Assembly (NCBI GenBank): GCA_028293325.1 | Contig: JAQGPA010000054.1 | Location: 27,391-91,390, forward strand | Direction of reading: 5' to 3' | DNA from: Pedosphaera sp. | GTDB lineage: Bacteria; Verrucomicrobiota; Verrucomicrobiia; Limisphaerales; Pedosphaeraceae | Length of the DNA: 64,000 nucleotides | The notes under the pieces: generated by a model | Told to the model about the DNA's origin: nothing | The model's database searches: none | The model's input: the letters and a program-made list of their open reading frames with translations, nothing else | Shown: positions 46,196 to 55,383 of the stretch, piece by piece | Numbering within the stretch: the first letter of the stretch is position 1 | Layout: each line of letters starts with the position of its first letter | Position numbers and translations under genes: made by a program

Positions 46196-47188
46196 ATGGA
46201 ATCATCAATCAAGACGCCGACCGAAACCGCCGGAACGCCGGTCCGGATCGCCGTGGTTATTCCCTGCTACCGCGTTATCCCGTCGGTGATGGATGTGCTG
46301 CGTCGCATCGGGCCGGAGGTGGAACGCATTTACTGCATTGATGACGCCTGTCCCGAGGGCAGCGGCCGTTACATCCAAGAGCATTGCCGGGATGGCCGCG
46401 TGCAAGTGGTGTGGCACGAGCAAAACCAGGGAGTGGGAGGCGCAACGGTGACGGGCTTCAAGCTGGCGCTGAAAGATGGCGCCGCGTTGGTGGTGAAAAT
46501 TGATGGCGATGGGCAGATGGATCCCGCGCTGCTGCCCCGCATAATTAATCCCATTCTGGCCGGACGCGCTGATTACTGCAAAGGCAACCGGTTCTTCAAT
46601 ATGGAATCGGTCCAGTCCATGCCGTCGGTGCGGCTGGCCGGCAATGCCGTCCTGTCGTTTGTGACCAAGCTATCCAGCGGCTATTGGAATATCTTTGACC
46701 CGACCAATGGCTACGTGGCCATTCACGCCCGCGTGCTCGCGGAGCTGCCGCTGGATAAAATTCACCGGCGCTACTTTTTTGAATCCGACATGTTGTTGCG
46801 CTTGAACACCGTTGCCGCGGTGGTGGAAGACGTGCCCATGACCGCACTCTATGGCATGGAACGCAGCAATCTGCGGATCCGGACCATTATCGGTCCGTTT
46901 TTGGTCAATCACCTTATCAACTCGATTAAACGCATCGCTTATAACCATTTTCTTCGCAATTTCAGCGCGGCGTCCGTGGAGTTGACGCTGGGCACGGCCA
47001 GTCTCCTGTTCGGCCTTATCTTTGGAGCGATTCGCTGGGCGGATTCCATCACCACGGGAGAGCCGGTAACTGCCGGTACCGTCATGCTGGCTGCCTTGCC
47101 CGTAATCCTGGGCATCCAATTCCTGCTCTCGTTCCTGAATTATGATGTTCGCAATGTGCCGCAGATTCCGTTGCACAAGCGGTTGTAA
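46196..47188 (+). CDS. Family 2 glycosyltransferase, polyprenyl-phosphate sugar type
   Basis: This 330-residue protein has a GT2 domain (about 18-240: VVIPCYRVIPSVMDVLRRIG, CIDDACPEGSGRYIQEHC, GVGGATVTGFKLALKDGAA, KIDGDGQMDP with the metal-binding DxD-like Asp). Two C-terminal membrane helices (LTLGTASLLFGLIFGAIRWA; VMLAALPVILGIQFLLSFLN) follow. This layout is that of dolichyl/undecaprenyl-phosphate sugar synthases such as GtrB. It would make lipid-linked sugar for the GT-C/YfhO proteins of the island. It ends the rightward operon and converges with asd. Confidence 0.88.
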   Translation: MESSIKTPTETAGTPVRIAVVIPCYRVIPSVMDVLRRIGPEVERIYCIDDACPEGSGRYIQEHCRDGRVQVVWHEQNQGVGGATVTGFKLALKDGAALVVKIDGDGQMDPALLPRIINPILAGRADYCKGNRFFNMESVQSMPSVRLAGNAVLSFVTKLSSGYWNIFDPTNGYVAIHARVLAELPLDKIHRRYFFESDMLLRLNTVAAVVEDVPMTALYGMERSNLRIRTIIGPFLVNHLINSIKRIAYNHFLRNFSAASVELTLGTASLLFGLIFGAIRWADSITTGEPVTAGTVMLAALPVILGIQFLLSFLNYDVRNVPQIPLHKRL

Positions 47189-47235
47189 AAGCGAAATGCC
47201 CGCGCGCGGGTAGCGGTTGCGCCCCCGGCTAAATG

Positions 47236-48240
47236 TTACTTCAGGAGCACTTCGGCAATCTGCACGGCGTTGAGCGCGGCGCCTTTGAGCAGTTGATCGC
47301 CCACCACCCAGAAACAGAGGCCGTTGTCCATGGCGCAGTCCATGCGGATGCGGCCGACCTGGCAGTTGTAAGTCTCGGCCGCGTATAACGGCAGCGGATA
47401 TTCCTTTTTCTCCGGTGCATCGACCACGTCGAGGCCGGGGGCTTTGCGGAGCACGGCGCGCGCGGCTTCCACCGTCACCGGCCGGTCGAACTCGGCGCTG
47501 ACCGCCACGGAATGGGCGCGATAAACCGGCACGCGCACGCAGGTCACGCTGGCGCGAAACGCCGGGTGATGCATGATCTTGCGTCCTTCGTTCTCCATCT
47601 TCATCTCTTCCTTCGTGTAACCGGAATCCAAAAAGGAATCGACGTGCGGCAACACATTGAAAGCGATCTGATGCGGATAAACTTCCTTGGTCACTGTTTG
47701 GCCGGATACCACCTGGTTGACTTGCCGTTCGAGTTCCTCGATGGCCTTGGCGCCGGTGCCAGAGACAGCCTGATAACTCGAAGCAAAAATTCGCTTCACG
47801 CTGAACGCCTGGTGCAGCGGATACAACGCCATGAGTGTGATGGCCGTGGTGCAGTTGGGATTGGCGATGATCCCTTTATGGCGCTTCACGTCGGAGGCGT
47901 TGATTTCCGGGACGACGAGGGGCACGGATTCATCCATGCGAAACGCGCTGGAGTTGTCCACCACCACACAACCGGCGGCGGCGGCGATGGGTGCGAACTC
48001 CTTCGAGATACCGCCACCCGCGCTGAACAGGGCGATGTCGATGCCCTTGAAAGAATCCTTGGTAAGTTCGGTGACCGCAATGTCCTGACCGCGAAATGGC
48101 ATTTTCTTGCCGACGGAACGGGCCGAGGCCAGCAAGGTGAGTTTGCCCACCGGAAAGTTGCGCTTTTCCAGCGTTTTAATCATTTCGACGCCGACGGCAC
48201 CCGTCGCGCCCACAATTGCCACATGCGGTTTTTGGTTCAT
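47236..48240 (-). CDS. asd: Aspartate-semialdehyde dehydrogenase
   Basis: This 334-residue enzyme reduces aspartyl phosphate to the semialdehyde for lysine, threonine, methionine and diaminopimelate synthesis. The NADP-binding start is VAIVGATGAVGVEMIKTLEK. The catalytic cysteine sits in IIANPNCTTAITLMAL (Cys about 130), with SYQAVSGTGAKAIEELERQV and RVPVYRAHSVAVSAEFDRP further on. The start ATG 48240 begins the NAD-binding fold; the longer frame to 48462 runs over the pilin-like gene region. It stands alone on the minus strand, convergent with the glycosylation operon 47 bp away. Confidence 0.95.
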   Translation of the reverse strand: MNQKPHVAIVGATGAVGVEMIKTLEKRNFPVGKLTLLASARSVGKKMPFRGQDIAVTELTKDSFKGIDIALFSAGGGISKEFAPIAAAAGCVVVDNSSAFRMDESVPLVVPEINASDVKRHKGIIANPNCTTAITLMALYPLHQAFSVKRIFASSYQAVSGTGAKAIEELERQVNQVVSGQTVTKEVYPHQIAFNVLPHVDSFLDSGYTKEEMKMENEGRKIMHHPAFRASVTCVRVPVYRAHSVAVSAEFDRPVTVEAARAVLRKAPGLDVVDAPEKKEYPLPLYAAETYNCQVGRIRMDCAMDNGLCFWVVGDQLLKGAALNAVQIAEVLLK

Positions 48241-48311
48241 ACCAGAGCCAGCCAGTATAGCCGCTGCCGGTTTAGTGTCAACGGGGGGACAAAACCCGAC
48301 GCGGTGGTGTC

Positions 48312-48656
48312 CTAATTGGGGTCCGCCGTATGACCCCAGCCACCTATCGAACACCTCACTGGATCGCCTATTTTGCCAATTGTATAAATCCCTCCACTTG
48401 GGCAAGCCGGTAAGTCGTCCGTTGGAAGTTTTTGACTGAAATAAGGCCGCAGATCGTCCCATGTTGGAGCATCATTGGCCGCTTTTTGCTTTTCAAGCGC
48501 CCATCGCTTTTTGGCAGCTTCAATTTGGTTAAGATTATTGGCGCATGCGTTCTTTGAATAAGTCATGCGGGGTTTAACAAAATTCGGAATGGCTAGAGCG
48601 ATAAGGATAAGAATTACAGGCGTCGCGACCAGCAGATTCCTTGTAGTTTTAGTCAT
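48312..48656 (-). CDS. Pilin-like protein without prepilin processing motif
   Basis: This 114-residue protein has one N-terminal hydrophobic helix (NLLVATPVILILIALAIPNF), then NACANNLNQIEAAKKRWALE and TWDDLRPYFSQKLP. It ends LPACPSGGIYTIGKIGDPVR plus GH. The C-terminal pattern (CPSGG.YTIG...C) is that of the abundant Verrucomicrobia type II pseudopilins, but the N-terminal GFTLIE prepilin motif is absent, so PilD processing is not expected. It could be a membrane-anchored relative or a 5'-degraded pilin. It lies 71 bp upstream of asd on the same strand. Confidence 0.72.
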   Translation of the reverse strand: MTKTTRNLLVATPVILILIALAIPNFVKPRMTYSKNACANNLNQIEAAKKRWALEKQKAANDAPTWDDLRPYFSQKLPTDDLPACPSGGIYTIGKIGDPVRCSIGGWGHTADPN

Positions 48657-48785
48657 AAATTGGATTTATGAATGGAGCAAACCTCATGGGTGGTCTACAA
48701 GCCAGTGGCTTTCTTGCAATCCGCCAGCAACTCATCTTCGCCGGTGGCCATGTTAAGATGGTAAACGGTATCACAAAATGAATTT

Positions 48786-48893
48786 CTATTTCCTCCGCGC
48801 GACCTCATAGGCGAGAAAACCGAGCACAATGCAAAGAATCGCTAGTCCGCTCAATATCACGGTTTTCAGAGAAATAATAAAGTGCGTGCTCAT
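48786..48893 (-). CDS. Tiny single-helix membrane protein (35 aa)
   Basis: This short frame encodes MSTHFIISLKTVILSGLAIL followed by CIVLGFLAYEVARRK. It has one membrane helix flanked by polar and basic ends, which gives an N-out/C-in prediction by the positive-inside rule. A purine-rich ribosome-binding site (gaaaggga) lies just upstream of the ATG. No family is recognised. The size, composition and ribosome-binding site argue for a real small membrane protein. Confidence 0.5.
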   Translation of the reverse strand: MSTHFIISLKTVILSGLAILCIVLGFLAYEVARRK

Positions 48894-49008
48894 TTCTTCC
48901 CTTTCAAATTAGGACTCTACGGACAAATTCTAACAGCCGCAAAACATATTGGAAGTGTAAGCACCAGATAAAACTCGAAATTTGGCGTCCAAGTGGCATA
49001 GTGGGGCG

Positions 49009-50199
49009 ATGTCCTTGATTGAACGCAGCATCCGGGTTGAGTACCAACTCAAGGTGCATTTCACTGAGCAGGTCTTTGCACCGGGCAACCCGCTTTTGCA
49101 GGAAGTGCTGGCCGGTAAATCCGGTGACCGCATTCACAGTGTCCTGGTGGTGTTGGATGAAGCGCTGGCGCAAGCCCGGGCCGGGCTGGTGTCGGAGATA
49201 GAGAGTTACTTTGCCGCGGCGGCCAAACGCCTGAAGCTGGTTTGCCCGCCGATGATCATCGAAGGCGGAGAGCGCACCAAGAATTCCAATTCCCACGTCT
49301 CGGAAATTCATTCCCAGATCGACCGTTACCACATCGACCGCCATTCCTACGTGATCGCGGTGGGCGGCGGCGCGTTGCTGGACATGGTCGGGCTTGCGGC
49401 ATCCACCGCGCATCGCGGCGTGCGGCAGGTGCGGATTCCCACCACCACGTTGAGCCAGGCGGATTCCGGCGTGGGGGTGAAGAACGGCATCAATGCGTTT
49501 GGCAAAAAGAATTTTATCGGCACGTTCACGCCGCCCTTTGCGGTGATCAATGATTTTGCGATGCTGGAATCGCTTTCCGCGCGCGACAAGCGGGCCGGTT
49601 ATGTGGAGGCGGTGAAGGTGGGGCTTATTCGCGATGGCAAATTTTTTGAAGCCATTGAACGCGAAGCCAAGCAGCTTTGCGCCTTTGAACCGGCGGCGAT
49701 GCAGCGCTTGATTCATCGGTGCGCGGATTTACACCTGAACCATATCGCGACGTCGGGCGATCCGTTTGAGTTTGGGTCGGCGCGGCCGCTGGATTTCGGG
49801 CATTGGTCGGCGCACAAGCTGGAGCAGGTGTCCGAATATAAAATCCGGCATGGGGAAGCGGTGGCGATAGGCATCGCGCTGGATGTGATTTACTCGCGCA
49901 AGCTGGGCTTCCTAGATGCGGTGGCGGCGGAGCGGGTGTTGAAATTATTGGAAGCGCTGGGCTTCGAGCTTTACGCGAATGAATTGCTGCATGTGGATTC
50001 CGACCATTCGCTCATCATTCTGAACGGGCTGGAGGAATTCCGCGAACATCTCGGCGGCGAGCTGGCGATCACGCTGTTGCGCGGCATCGGCCAGGGCTTT
50101 GAAGTGCACGAAATGAGCCTGCCCAAGGTGGTGGAAGCCATTCACGAAATCCAGGAACGTCACACGCAACGGGCCAAGATCGTGCGGGCGTTTGGTTGA
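49009..50199 (+). CDS. eboD: 3-dehydroquinate-synthase-like protein, EboD type
   Basis: This is a 396-residue sugar-phosphate cyclase-fold protein. The NAD region is YVIAVGGGALLDMVGLAAST, followed by AHRGVRQVRIPTTTLSQADS and GVGVKNGINAFGKKNF. The metal ligands of dehydroquinate synthase appear conserved: Glu in YVEAVKVGLIRDG, His in LDFGHWSAHKLEQ and His in IRHGEAVAIGIALD. The VKNGINAFGKKNFIGTF and FGHWSAHKLEQ signatures match EboD of the conserved ebo/edb cluster rather than AroB, from memory. Ebo proteins are linked to export of small molecules to the periplasm in cyanobacteria; EboD's reaction is unknown. ATG 49009 is chosen; a start at 48982 adds nine residues. Confidence 0.8.
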   Translation: MSLIERSIRVEYQLKVHFTEQVFAPGNPLLQEVLAGKSGDRIHSVLVVLDEALAQARAGLVSEIESYFAAAAKRLKLVCPPMIIEGGERTKNSNSHVSEIHSQIDRYHIDRHSYVIAVGGGALLDMVGLAASTAHRGVRQVRIPTTTLSQADSGVGVKNGINAFGKKNFIGTFTPPFAVINDFAMLESLSARDKRAGYVEAVKVGLIRDGKFFEAIEREAKQLCAFEPAAMQRLIHRCADLHLNHIATSGDPFEFGSARPLDFGHWSAHKLEQVSEYKIRHGEAVAIGIALDVIYSRKLGFLDAVAAERVLKLLEALGFELYANELLHVDSDHSLIILNGLEEFREHLGGELAITLLRGIGQGFEVHEMSLPKVVEAIHEIQERHTQRAKIVRAFG

Positions 50200-50290
50200 G
50201 TGATGGCCAGGCATTGGTTGCTGGGGATCTCCACGGTTGGGATTTCGTTATCGACAGGACGTCATGGAGGCGTAAATTAGCCTTAATTCA

Positions 50291-51445
50291 ATGAGGACAA
50301 GCCTTAAAACCACGCTGCTGCTCCTCTTATGGCTTACCGGTTTGGCACTGCCGGCAGGGGCGCAAGGCACGCCCAATATTCTTTGGCAAGCGACTGCCCC
50401 GGGATCCCGCATAACAAGTCTCGCGGTGTCGCCCGATGGCCGGCTCGCCGCCGGTCCCGGAACAAACGGGGTTCAGATATGGCAGATTGCCGATGGATCT
50501 AGCGTGCGGACTCTGGTCATTTCAAGCTGGGTTAACCAATTAGCCTTTTCTCCCGATGGGAAATACCTGGCAAGCGGGGACGGCAATAAAATGGTAAAAC
50601 TGTGGCGGACCAATGACTGGTCGTTGGCTTACACGATTACCAATCTCCAGCAGGGACCGCCCCTGGCTTTCTCCCCGGATTCCTCGATGCTGGCCGTTGG
50701 CAAAAGCCAAATCATCGAGCTGAGAAACGTGGCCGACGGCAGCTTGATTCGAAGTTGGCAGGCGGCTAGTTTTTCATCCATGGGAGTTTCCGCGCTGGCT
50801 TTTTCGCCTGATGGAACAAAATTGGCATCGGGGGTCAGTTTCCGGAGCGCGGATATAACACTGAAGGTTTGGAGTGTTGCCACCGGACAATTGTTTTGGA
50901 GTGTGCCCACAGCGCAAACGAATTATGGGGTGGGAAGGATCGTTTTTTCACCGGACGGATCGAGCCTGGCGACTGGCAGCGAATATCTGGACTCAGGTCC
51001 GATGCAGTTGTGGTCAGCGGCCGATGGGTCGTTGCTACACACATTTCCCGAAAATGTTTACTGTATGGCGTTCTCGCCGGACGGACTCATGCTGATGTCG
51101 ATTGGAACTAACATCGTTTTTCGACGGGTCGCAGATGGCGCTTTAATCCAAAATTATGCGATCGGCGGCGGTTCTTGCGTCTTCACGCCGGATGGACATG
51201 TTTTCCTGCGCGTGGGCGGTGGCGGAACGATATTTGCCGCGCAAGTTCCGCTCTGGATAACCCCCGTGGCCCAGCTGGATGGAAATCTGGTGCTCAACTG
51301 GACGGGTGGCACCGGTTCCTGCCATTTGCAGGAGCGCACCAACTTCATGGACGCATGGCAGACCATCGGCGATGCGCTGACCAACCAGACCGTCACGATT
51401 CCGATTCAATATTCAAACGCATTCTACCGGTTGATTGTGCCTTAG
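50291..51445 (+). CDS. Secreted WD40-repeat protein
   Basis: This 384-residue protein has a signal peptide (TTLLLLLWLTGLALPAGAQG). Six or seven WD40-like blades are marked by FSPDG cores (VSPDGRLAAG, FSPDGKYLASG, FSPDSSMLAVG, FSPDGTKLASG, FSPDGSSLATGS, FSPDGLMLMS). The last 60 residues (LVLNWTGGTGSCHLQERTNF, AFYRLIVP) form a separate beta module shared in style with the RCC1 and Ig proteins nearby. It is likely periplasmic or extracellular and binds partners; the target is unknown. Confidence 0.82.
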   Translation: MRTSLKTTLLLLLWLTGLALPAGAQGTPNILWQATAPGSRITSLAVSPDGRLAAGPGTNGVQIWQIADGSSVRTLVISSWVNQLAFSPDGKYLASGDGNKMVKLWRTNDWSLAYTITNLQQGPPLAFSPDSSMLAVGKSQIIELRNVADGSLIRSWQAASFSSMGVSALAFSPDGTKLASGVSFRSADITLKVWSVATGQLFWSVPTAQTNYGVGRIVFSPDGSSLATGSEYLDSGPMQLWSAADGSLLHTFPENVYCMAFSPDGLMLMSIGTNIVFRRVADGALIQNYAIGGGSCVFTPDGHVFLRVGGGGTIFAAQVPLWITPVAQLDGNLVLNWTGGTGSCHLQERTNFMDAWQTIGDALTNQTVTIPIQYSNAFYRLIVP

Positions 51446-52050
51446 CGGAACAATTCAGTAGAAACCACAACAAACCGGACTTTTCCCCGTGGTGCCGGTT
51501 CGATGTAGAACTTTTTTGAGTATGTTTTGCGGCCACCATTTGGTGGGTGAATCTCTACTGCAATGCAGTAAGAATTTGCCCGGCAAGCACCTGTAAAGAA
51601 GCGTGTTATGTCAAAGGCATCCAAGCTTTTTTAACCTTCGACTGCATGGTTCCGTAAAGCCATTGCCCGCGCATCCCCCGGGGGTGTGATTAAAAGCGGG
51701 TGAGAAACGGTTACGGACGGGCGCGGGGGGATGCTGAATCCGGGTTGTTACTCCGCTTTTTTTCAGCGCCAAAGGCGCGACGCCATACCAGTCTGTGGCA
51801 CACGCCCCAGGCAACGGCAGTCATAAGCATGAGCGCTGAAGGTGCGCTCCATCCCGGTTAACCACGGGTCGGGTGGGGCTGGCTTGATGGCGCGGGGTTT
51901 CAGCCCTTGCCCCGCAGTTGCTTCAAATCAGATCAAGCGGCAGATAATTTTCGAGATGAAATCATGAGGCGTTTCAAAAATGCCCAAGGACAGGGCTGAA
52001 TCAATACCCATTCCCGGCAAACCAGCGGTTGATTCGCAATCGTTCCCACC
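51446..52050. other. Non-coding region with dispersed-repeat character
   Basis: These 605 bp lie between two convergent genes and hold no gene I can support. At 51770-51920 there is a stretch of the kind that recurs in Verrucomicrobia intergenic DNA (ttcagcgccaaaggcgcgac, then gggtttcagcccttgccccg). Short frames on both strands lack domain similarity. Terminators for the flanking genes should lie here, but I found no convincing hairpin plus T run. Confidence 0.5.
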
Positions 52051-53493
52051 TCATTGCTTTTTCAACGCAAAATATCTTGGCGGAGTAAAAAAGGTCAACC
52101 GCGGGTCAATCCCGTAATTAAAATTATTGGGCCCCCGCGATGCCACCAACTCTCCCAGACCGGTGTCCCAAGTGCTCAGCGGCTGGTTGATATTTGTGGT
52201 CCACAGCAAGAAATACGACCCTCCCACCGGGCAGGTGGCCGTGAGCTGCAAATTGGTTGGGCTGGTGAGTGCGATTTTCGTGAACACTGGCGGAAGATAG
52301 GGAAAAATTTGCACCGCGTTCGACGAAGTATCACCGGAAAAGCCATCGCCCAACTGGGCAACATTATCAAGGCCCACCGCCCAGGTGCTGCCATCCGTTT
52401 TGGTGTAGTATGTAACGCCGGCGCCGGCGGCGAAATTCACCACATTACTGGCCACCTGCCTGGGCGATGGATAGTAGTCATTGAGATTGTTCGGACTTAA
52501 TTCCCCAAAACTATTCAACCCCATGCCCCAGAGAGTGCCGTCTGATTTGAGAAAAAGGCTGTGATAAAGCCCGGTGGAAACCCCGACGACATTACTGCCA
52601 ATAATTTTTTGCGGAGTTGGGTAATAAGTAACATTGGTGGTCCCTTCACCCCCTTCTCCCAATGTGTCAATTCCCATTGTCCACAAGCTTCCGTCCGATT
52701 CCACAAACATGGTGTGCCCTGCTTCCGACGCCACCGCCGTGACGTTGGCGGCTCCAGGCACTTGTTTTATGCCCGGCGGAGTGTTGGTGGTTCCGTCTCC
52801 CAACTCGCCTGCTTGATTATCCCCCATCGCCCAAAGTGTGCCATCCGTCTCGATAAAGAAACTCGATGAGCTTCCCGCACAAACCGGGGTGACGGACGGA
52901 AAAAACTTGGTGCTCTCGAACTCGATCGTGACGGGAGAGGGATAATTATCGCCGGATTTGGTGGCGTAGTTGCCCAATTGACCATAGGTGTCATTGCCCA
53001 TCCCCTCCACCAGCATGGTAATCGTCTGGTTCCCCAATGACCCGGTCACCGTGTAGGATCGGTAAATGGTGTGGTTCTCGCCCGCGCTGATCGCCACCAC
53101 ATTGCTGCCGATGATTTTCTCGGGCACGTTGGTGTTGCTGAGAATGGGCGTGAGTCCAAGTTGTCCGTAAAGATCGGAGCCCATTCCCCAAAGGCTGCCA
53201 TCCGATTTCAGGAACAGGCTGAAATTTCCCCCGGCGGCGATGGCCGTCACGCCGTTGGAAACGACTTGTATTGGATTCGTGAAGTAATATGGAAACTCAT
53301 TGCTGTAAGTATCCGGATTTCCAGTCTGCCCATCAACATTATATCCCGCCGTCCAAAGCGAACCATCCGATTTCAGGAAAAGAACAAACCCGTCTCCAGC
53401 AGAAATCTGGGTCACGGTGGGGATTGCAGGGGCAGAAACGATAAAGCGAAGAAACAAGACAACGACGACAACAATTTTTAGAATAGTTTTCAT
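52051..53493 (-). CDS. Secreted RCC1-repeat protein
   Basis: This 480-residue protein has a signal sequence (MKTILKIVVVVVLFLRFIVS). About seven RCC1-type blades are recognised by SLW(G/T/A)MG...GQLG cores (SLWGMGSDLYGQLG, TLWAMGDNQAGELGDGT, TLWGMGLNSFGELS). The last 80 residues are a beta module ending with PPRYFALKKQ. RCC1 propellers in bacterial secreted proteins usually mediate binding. ATG 53493 begins the signal peptide; the 12 codons upstream are not needed. It lies opposite in direction to the WD40 gene. Confidence 0.82.
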   Translation of the reverse strand: MKTILKIVVVVVLFLRFIVSAPAIPTVTQISAGDGFVLFLKSDGSLWTAGYNVDGQTGNPDTYSNEFPYYFTNPIQVVSNGVTAIAAGGNFSLFLKSDGSLWGMGSDLYGQLGLTPILSNTNVPEKIIGSNVVAISAGENHTIYRSYTVTGSLGNQTITMLVEGMGNDTYGQLGNYATKSGDNYPSPVTIEFESTKFFPSVTPVCAGSSSSFFIETDGTLWAMGDNQAGELGDGTTNTPPGIKQVPGAANVTAVASEAGHTMFVESDGSLWTMGIDTLGEGGEGTTNVTYYPTPQKIIGSNVVGVSTGLYHSLFLKSDGTLWGMGLNSFGELSPNNLNDYYPSPRQVASNVVNFAAGAGVTYYTKTDGSTWAVGLDNVAQLGDGFSGDTSSNAVQIFPYLPPVFTKIALTSPTNLQLTATCPVGGSYFLLWTTNINQPLSTWDTGLGELVASRGPNNFNYGIDPRLTFFTPPRYFALKKQ

Positions 53494-54103
53494 GGGTTGC
53501 TGATAGTTGCATTTGACTCCTGATTGCATTCCCGCGGCTGGCCCTGGGAGATTTCAGGTATAACATACATGCAACCACTTCATTAACAAATCTTTTATCG
53601 GCCTCTTTAACCGGAACAATTCAGTTCAACCGCTGATGGAGATGACGAAAACACCCCGGCCATCAAATCCCAGATGGCTCACCCAACAGCGGCCATCCAC
53701 AGACCAGATAAAATGTCTCGCCCATGATTTCTTATCTGTGTCCATCTGTTTATCTGTGGTTTCAACTGCCTAGTTCCGCTGAGCTGATTTTGGGTTATTT
53801 GGATTGCCTCCCATTTCTGTGTTTCATCCGGGTGCTTCCGCACGGGTCATCAAAGGAGAGGGAAGCTGTGCGATGAATCGGCACGGCGGGTGGGAGCGTA
53901 GGCGGTTGACGGGTCAACTCTCTGGCGGGAAATGTCAGAGCCTCGTGACCTCGTCTCCTACTTGGGTGTGGCGCGGTGGACGATTGGGTATAATCCACGC
54001 CGATTTGGCCGCGAGCAACGCTGAGGTCTCCGCCTCCGTTCCACCGGCGAGGGAGAAGAATGGTTGGCAGATCAGCCGGTTAGGGCGCAATTGCGTTTTG
54101 GGT
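53494..54103. other. Non-coding region with dispersed repeats
   Basis: I see no credible gene in these 610 bp. A 10-bp periodic repeat of the atctgtgtcc type lies at 53733-53763. The element around 53840-53870 (gcacgggtcatcaaag) recurs in inverted form near 63805. The frames through 53804-54151 are shadows: they start in repeat DNA and overlap the Ig protein gene. Confidence 0.5.
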
Positions 54104-55273
54104 CTAAGGGAGAAGCTCGGCGCGGTAGGAACGACTGGTTCCGGAACTTAGCGCGTTGCTAAAGGTCGTGGTGCCGGACGTATTGGTCAGAGTCAACAGG
54201 CCGTTCCAGTCCGTAAGGTTGGTGGTCCATTCAATCGTGTAATACCGTCCCGCCAGGCCGGCCAGATCGCAGACAAAGAAGGGATCCTCGATGCGCGGAG
54301 ATTGCAAAACAGTCTGGCCATTCAGCGATTGAACCTGGAGAGTAAATTTGGGGCTGATCGCACGATCGGAGGAGAACACGCGCGCGTCATAGACCCCGGT
54401 ATCGGCGGACTGGATGTTCGTGATCGTGAGAAGACTGCTCGTTGCACCCGGAATATCTTTCCCATCCTTGCGCCATTGAATGCTGCCAGGGCCATAAAAG
54501 TCATAGTAGGTGACCTTGATGTTTGCGTTCTCACCGGGCCGGTACACCTGATTTTTAGGAGAAGATTGACCATCGATGTTGAAGACTGGATTGGGCCATT
54601 CGAGCCAATAGGGAAACCTCAAGGCGCTGGTAGAAGGAAGGGGAACCCCATTTGTTCCGGCTGTCAAAATCAAAGTGGCGGAAGGTTGAGTGAAAGTCGG
54701 GTTGCTGAAACATGCATTGGTAATCAGAATCCGATAGTAAACTTGCTGGCCGGATGGAACTGTGGGCACAACCACGTAACCACCGTCGAAATACCCGTCA
54801 CCATCCATGGAAACTGGAAAATCGACCGGCTGCATTTGGTCCAACTGAGGGCCGGCAACGGCACGGACGGTCCCAACATTGATTGGAGTGCCCGAACATT
54901 GGGATTTAGCTTGTGAATTGGTGCTGTCGTAATTCTCAAACGGCACGAGTCCGCCCGCACCATTCACCACGGAGAGATAAGCCATCTGGCTGGGCACCCA
55001 GCCGGTATCGTTTTTAGCCACCGCCATGTAGTAACCCACGTTGGCGGTTTGCGCGTTGGTCACCACCAGGGTCGCCGCCGTGGCCCCGACGAGATCTGTT
55101 CCGTTGAAGCGCCATTGGTAACTGGTGGCGCCGGTGGCGGTGACTGAGAATACGGCATTGCTGGTGGTGCGTACGGTCAGGCTCTGCGGCTGGCCGGTGA
55201 TGGCCGGGAGCGGGTCGGCCTTCGCTGCAAATGTTGAGAACATTACGGCGAAAAGAATGAAGAGATGTTTCAT
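54104..55273 (-). CDS. Secreted immunoglobulin-like domain protein
   Basis: This 389-residue protein has a signal peptide (MKHLFILFAVMFSTFAAKAD). An Ig-like domain (about 24-105) shows ITGQPQSLTVRTTSNAVFSV, SYQWRFNGTDLVG and AQTANVGYYMAVAKN. A middle region with PFENYDSTNSQAKSQCSGTP follows, then a second Ig-like domain (PGENANIKVTYYDFYGPGSI, QWRKDGKDIPG, SADTGVYDARVF). It ends with the beta tail TIEWTTNLTDWNGLLTLTNT...YRAELLP. It is likely an extracellular or periplasmic binding protein. It is the third secreted repeat protein between eboD and eboF. Confidence 0.82.
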   Translation of the reverse strand: MKHLFILFAVMFSTFAAKADPLPAITGQPQSLTVRTTSNAVFSVTATGATSYQWRFNGTDLVGATAATLVVTNAQTANVGYYMAVAKNDTGWVPSQMAYLSVVNGAGGLVPFENYDSTNSQAKSQCSGTPINVGTVRAVAGPQLDQMQPVDFPVSMDGDGYFDGGYVVVPTVPSGQQVYYRILITNACFSNPTFTQPSATLILTAGTNGVPLPSTSALRFPYWLEWPNPVFNIDGQSSPKNQVYRPGENANIKVTYYDFYGPGSIQWRKDGKDIPGATSSLLTITNIQSADTGVYDARVFSSDRAISPKFTLQVQSLNGQTVLQSPRIEDPFFVCDLAGLAGRYYTIEWTTNLTDWNGLLTLTNTSGTTTFSNALSSGTSRSYRAELLP

Positions 55274-55383
55274 GGCGTTACCTTTGACGGGACGCTACAC
55301 TAAAATTACAAAGATAGTCAATCCTTAACCAACATTGCTCCGCAACCCAAATTCGTGTTTAATCCAGTGGCAGTTATAAATCA

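Noticed and set aside
47199..47210. 12-bp palindrome cccgcgcgcggg between GT2 and asd considered as a terminator
   Set aside because: There is no loop space and no T run. It could form only a weak cruciform, so it is not called.
48695..48808. A 37-codon minus-strand frame ending in MATGEDELLADCKKATGL, and a 37-codon plus-strand frame over the same DNA
   Set aside because: The minus frame has protein-like composition but no ribosome-binding site, and it overlaps the better-supported 35-aa gene out of frame. The plus frame is its antisense shadow.
49009..50199. Housekeeping 3-dehydroquinate synthase (aroB)
   Set aside because: The metal ligands fit, but the NGINAFGKKNF and FGHWSAHKLEQ signatures and extra length match the EboD type better, and no aro genes adjoin.
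53804..54151. 115-codon frame starting MPPISVFHPG
   Set aside because: It begins in a repeat (gcacgggtcatcaa) that recurs near 63.8 kb and ends inside the Ig protein gene on the other strand.
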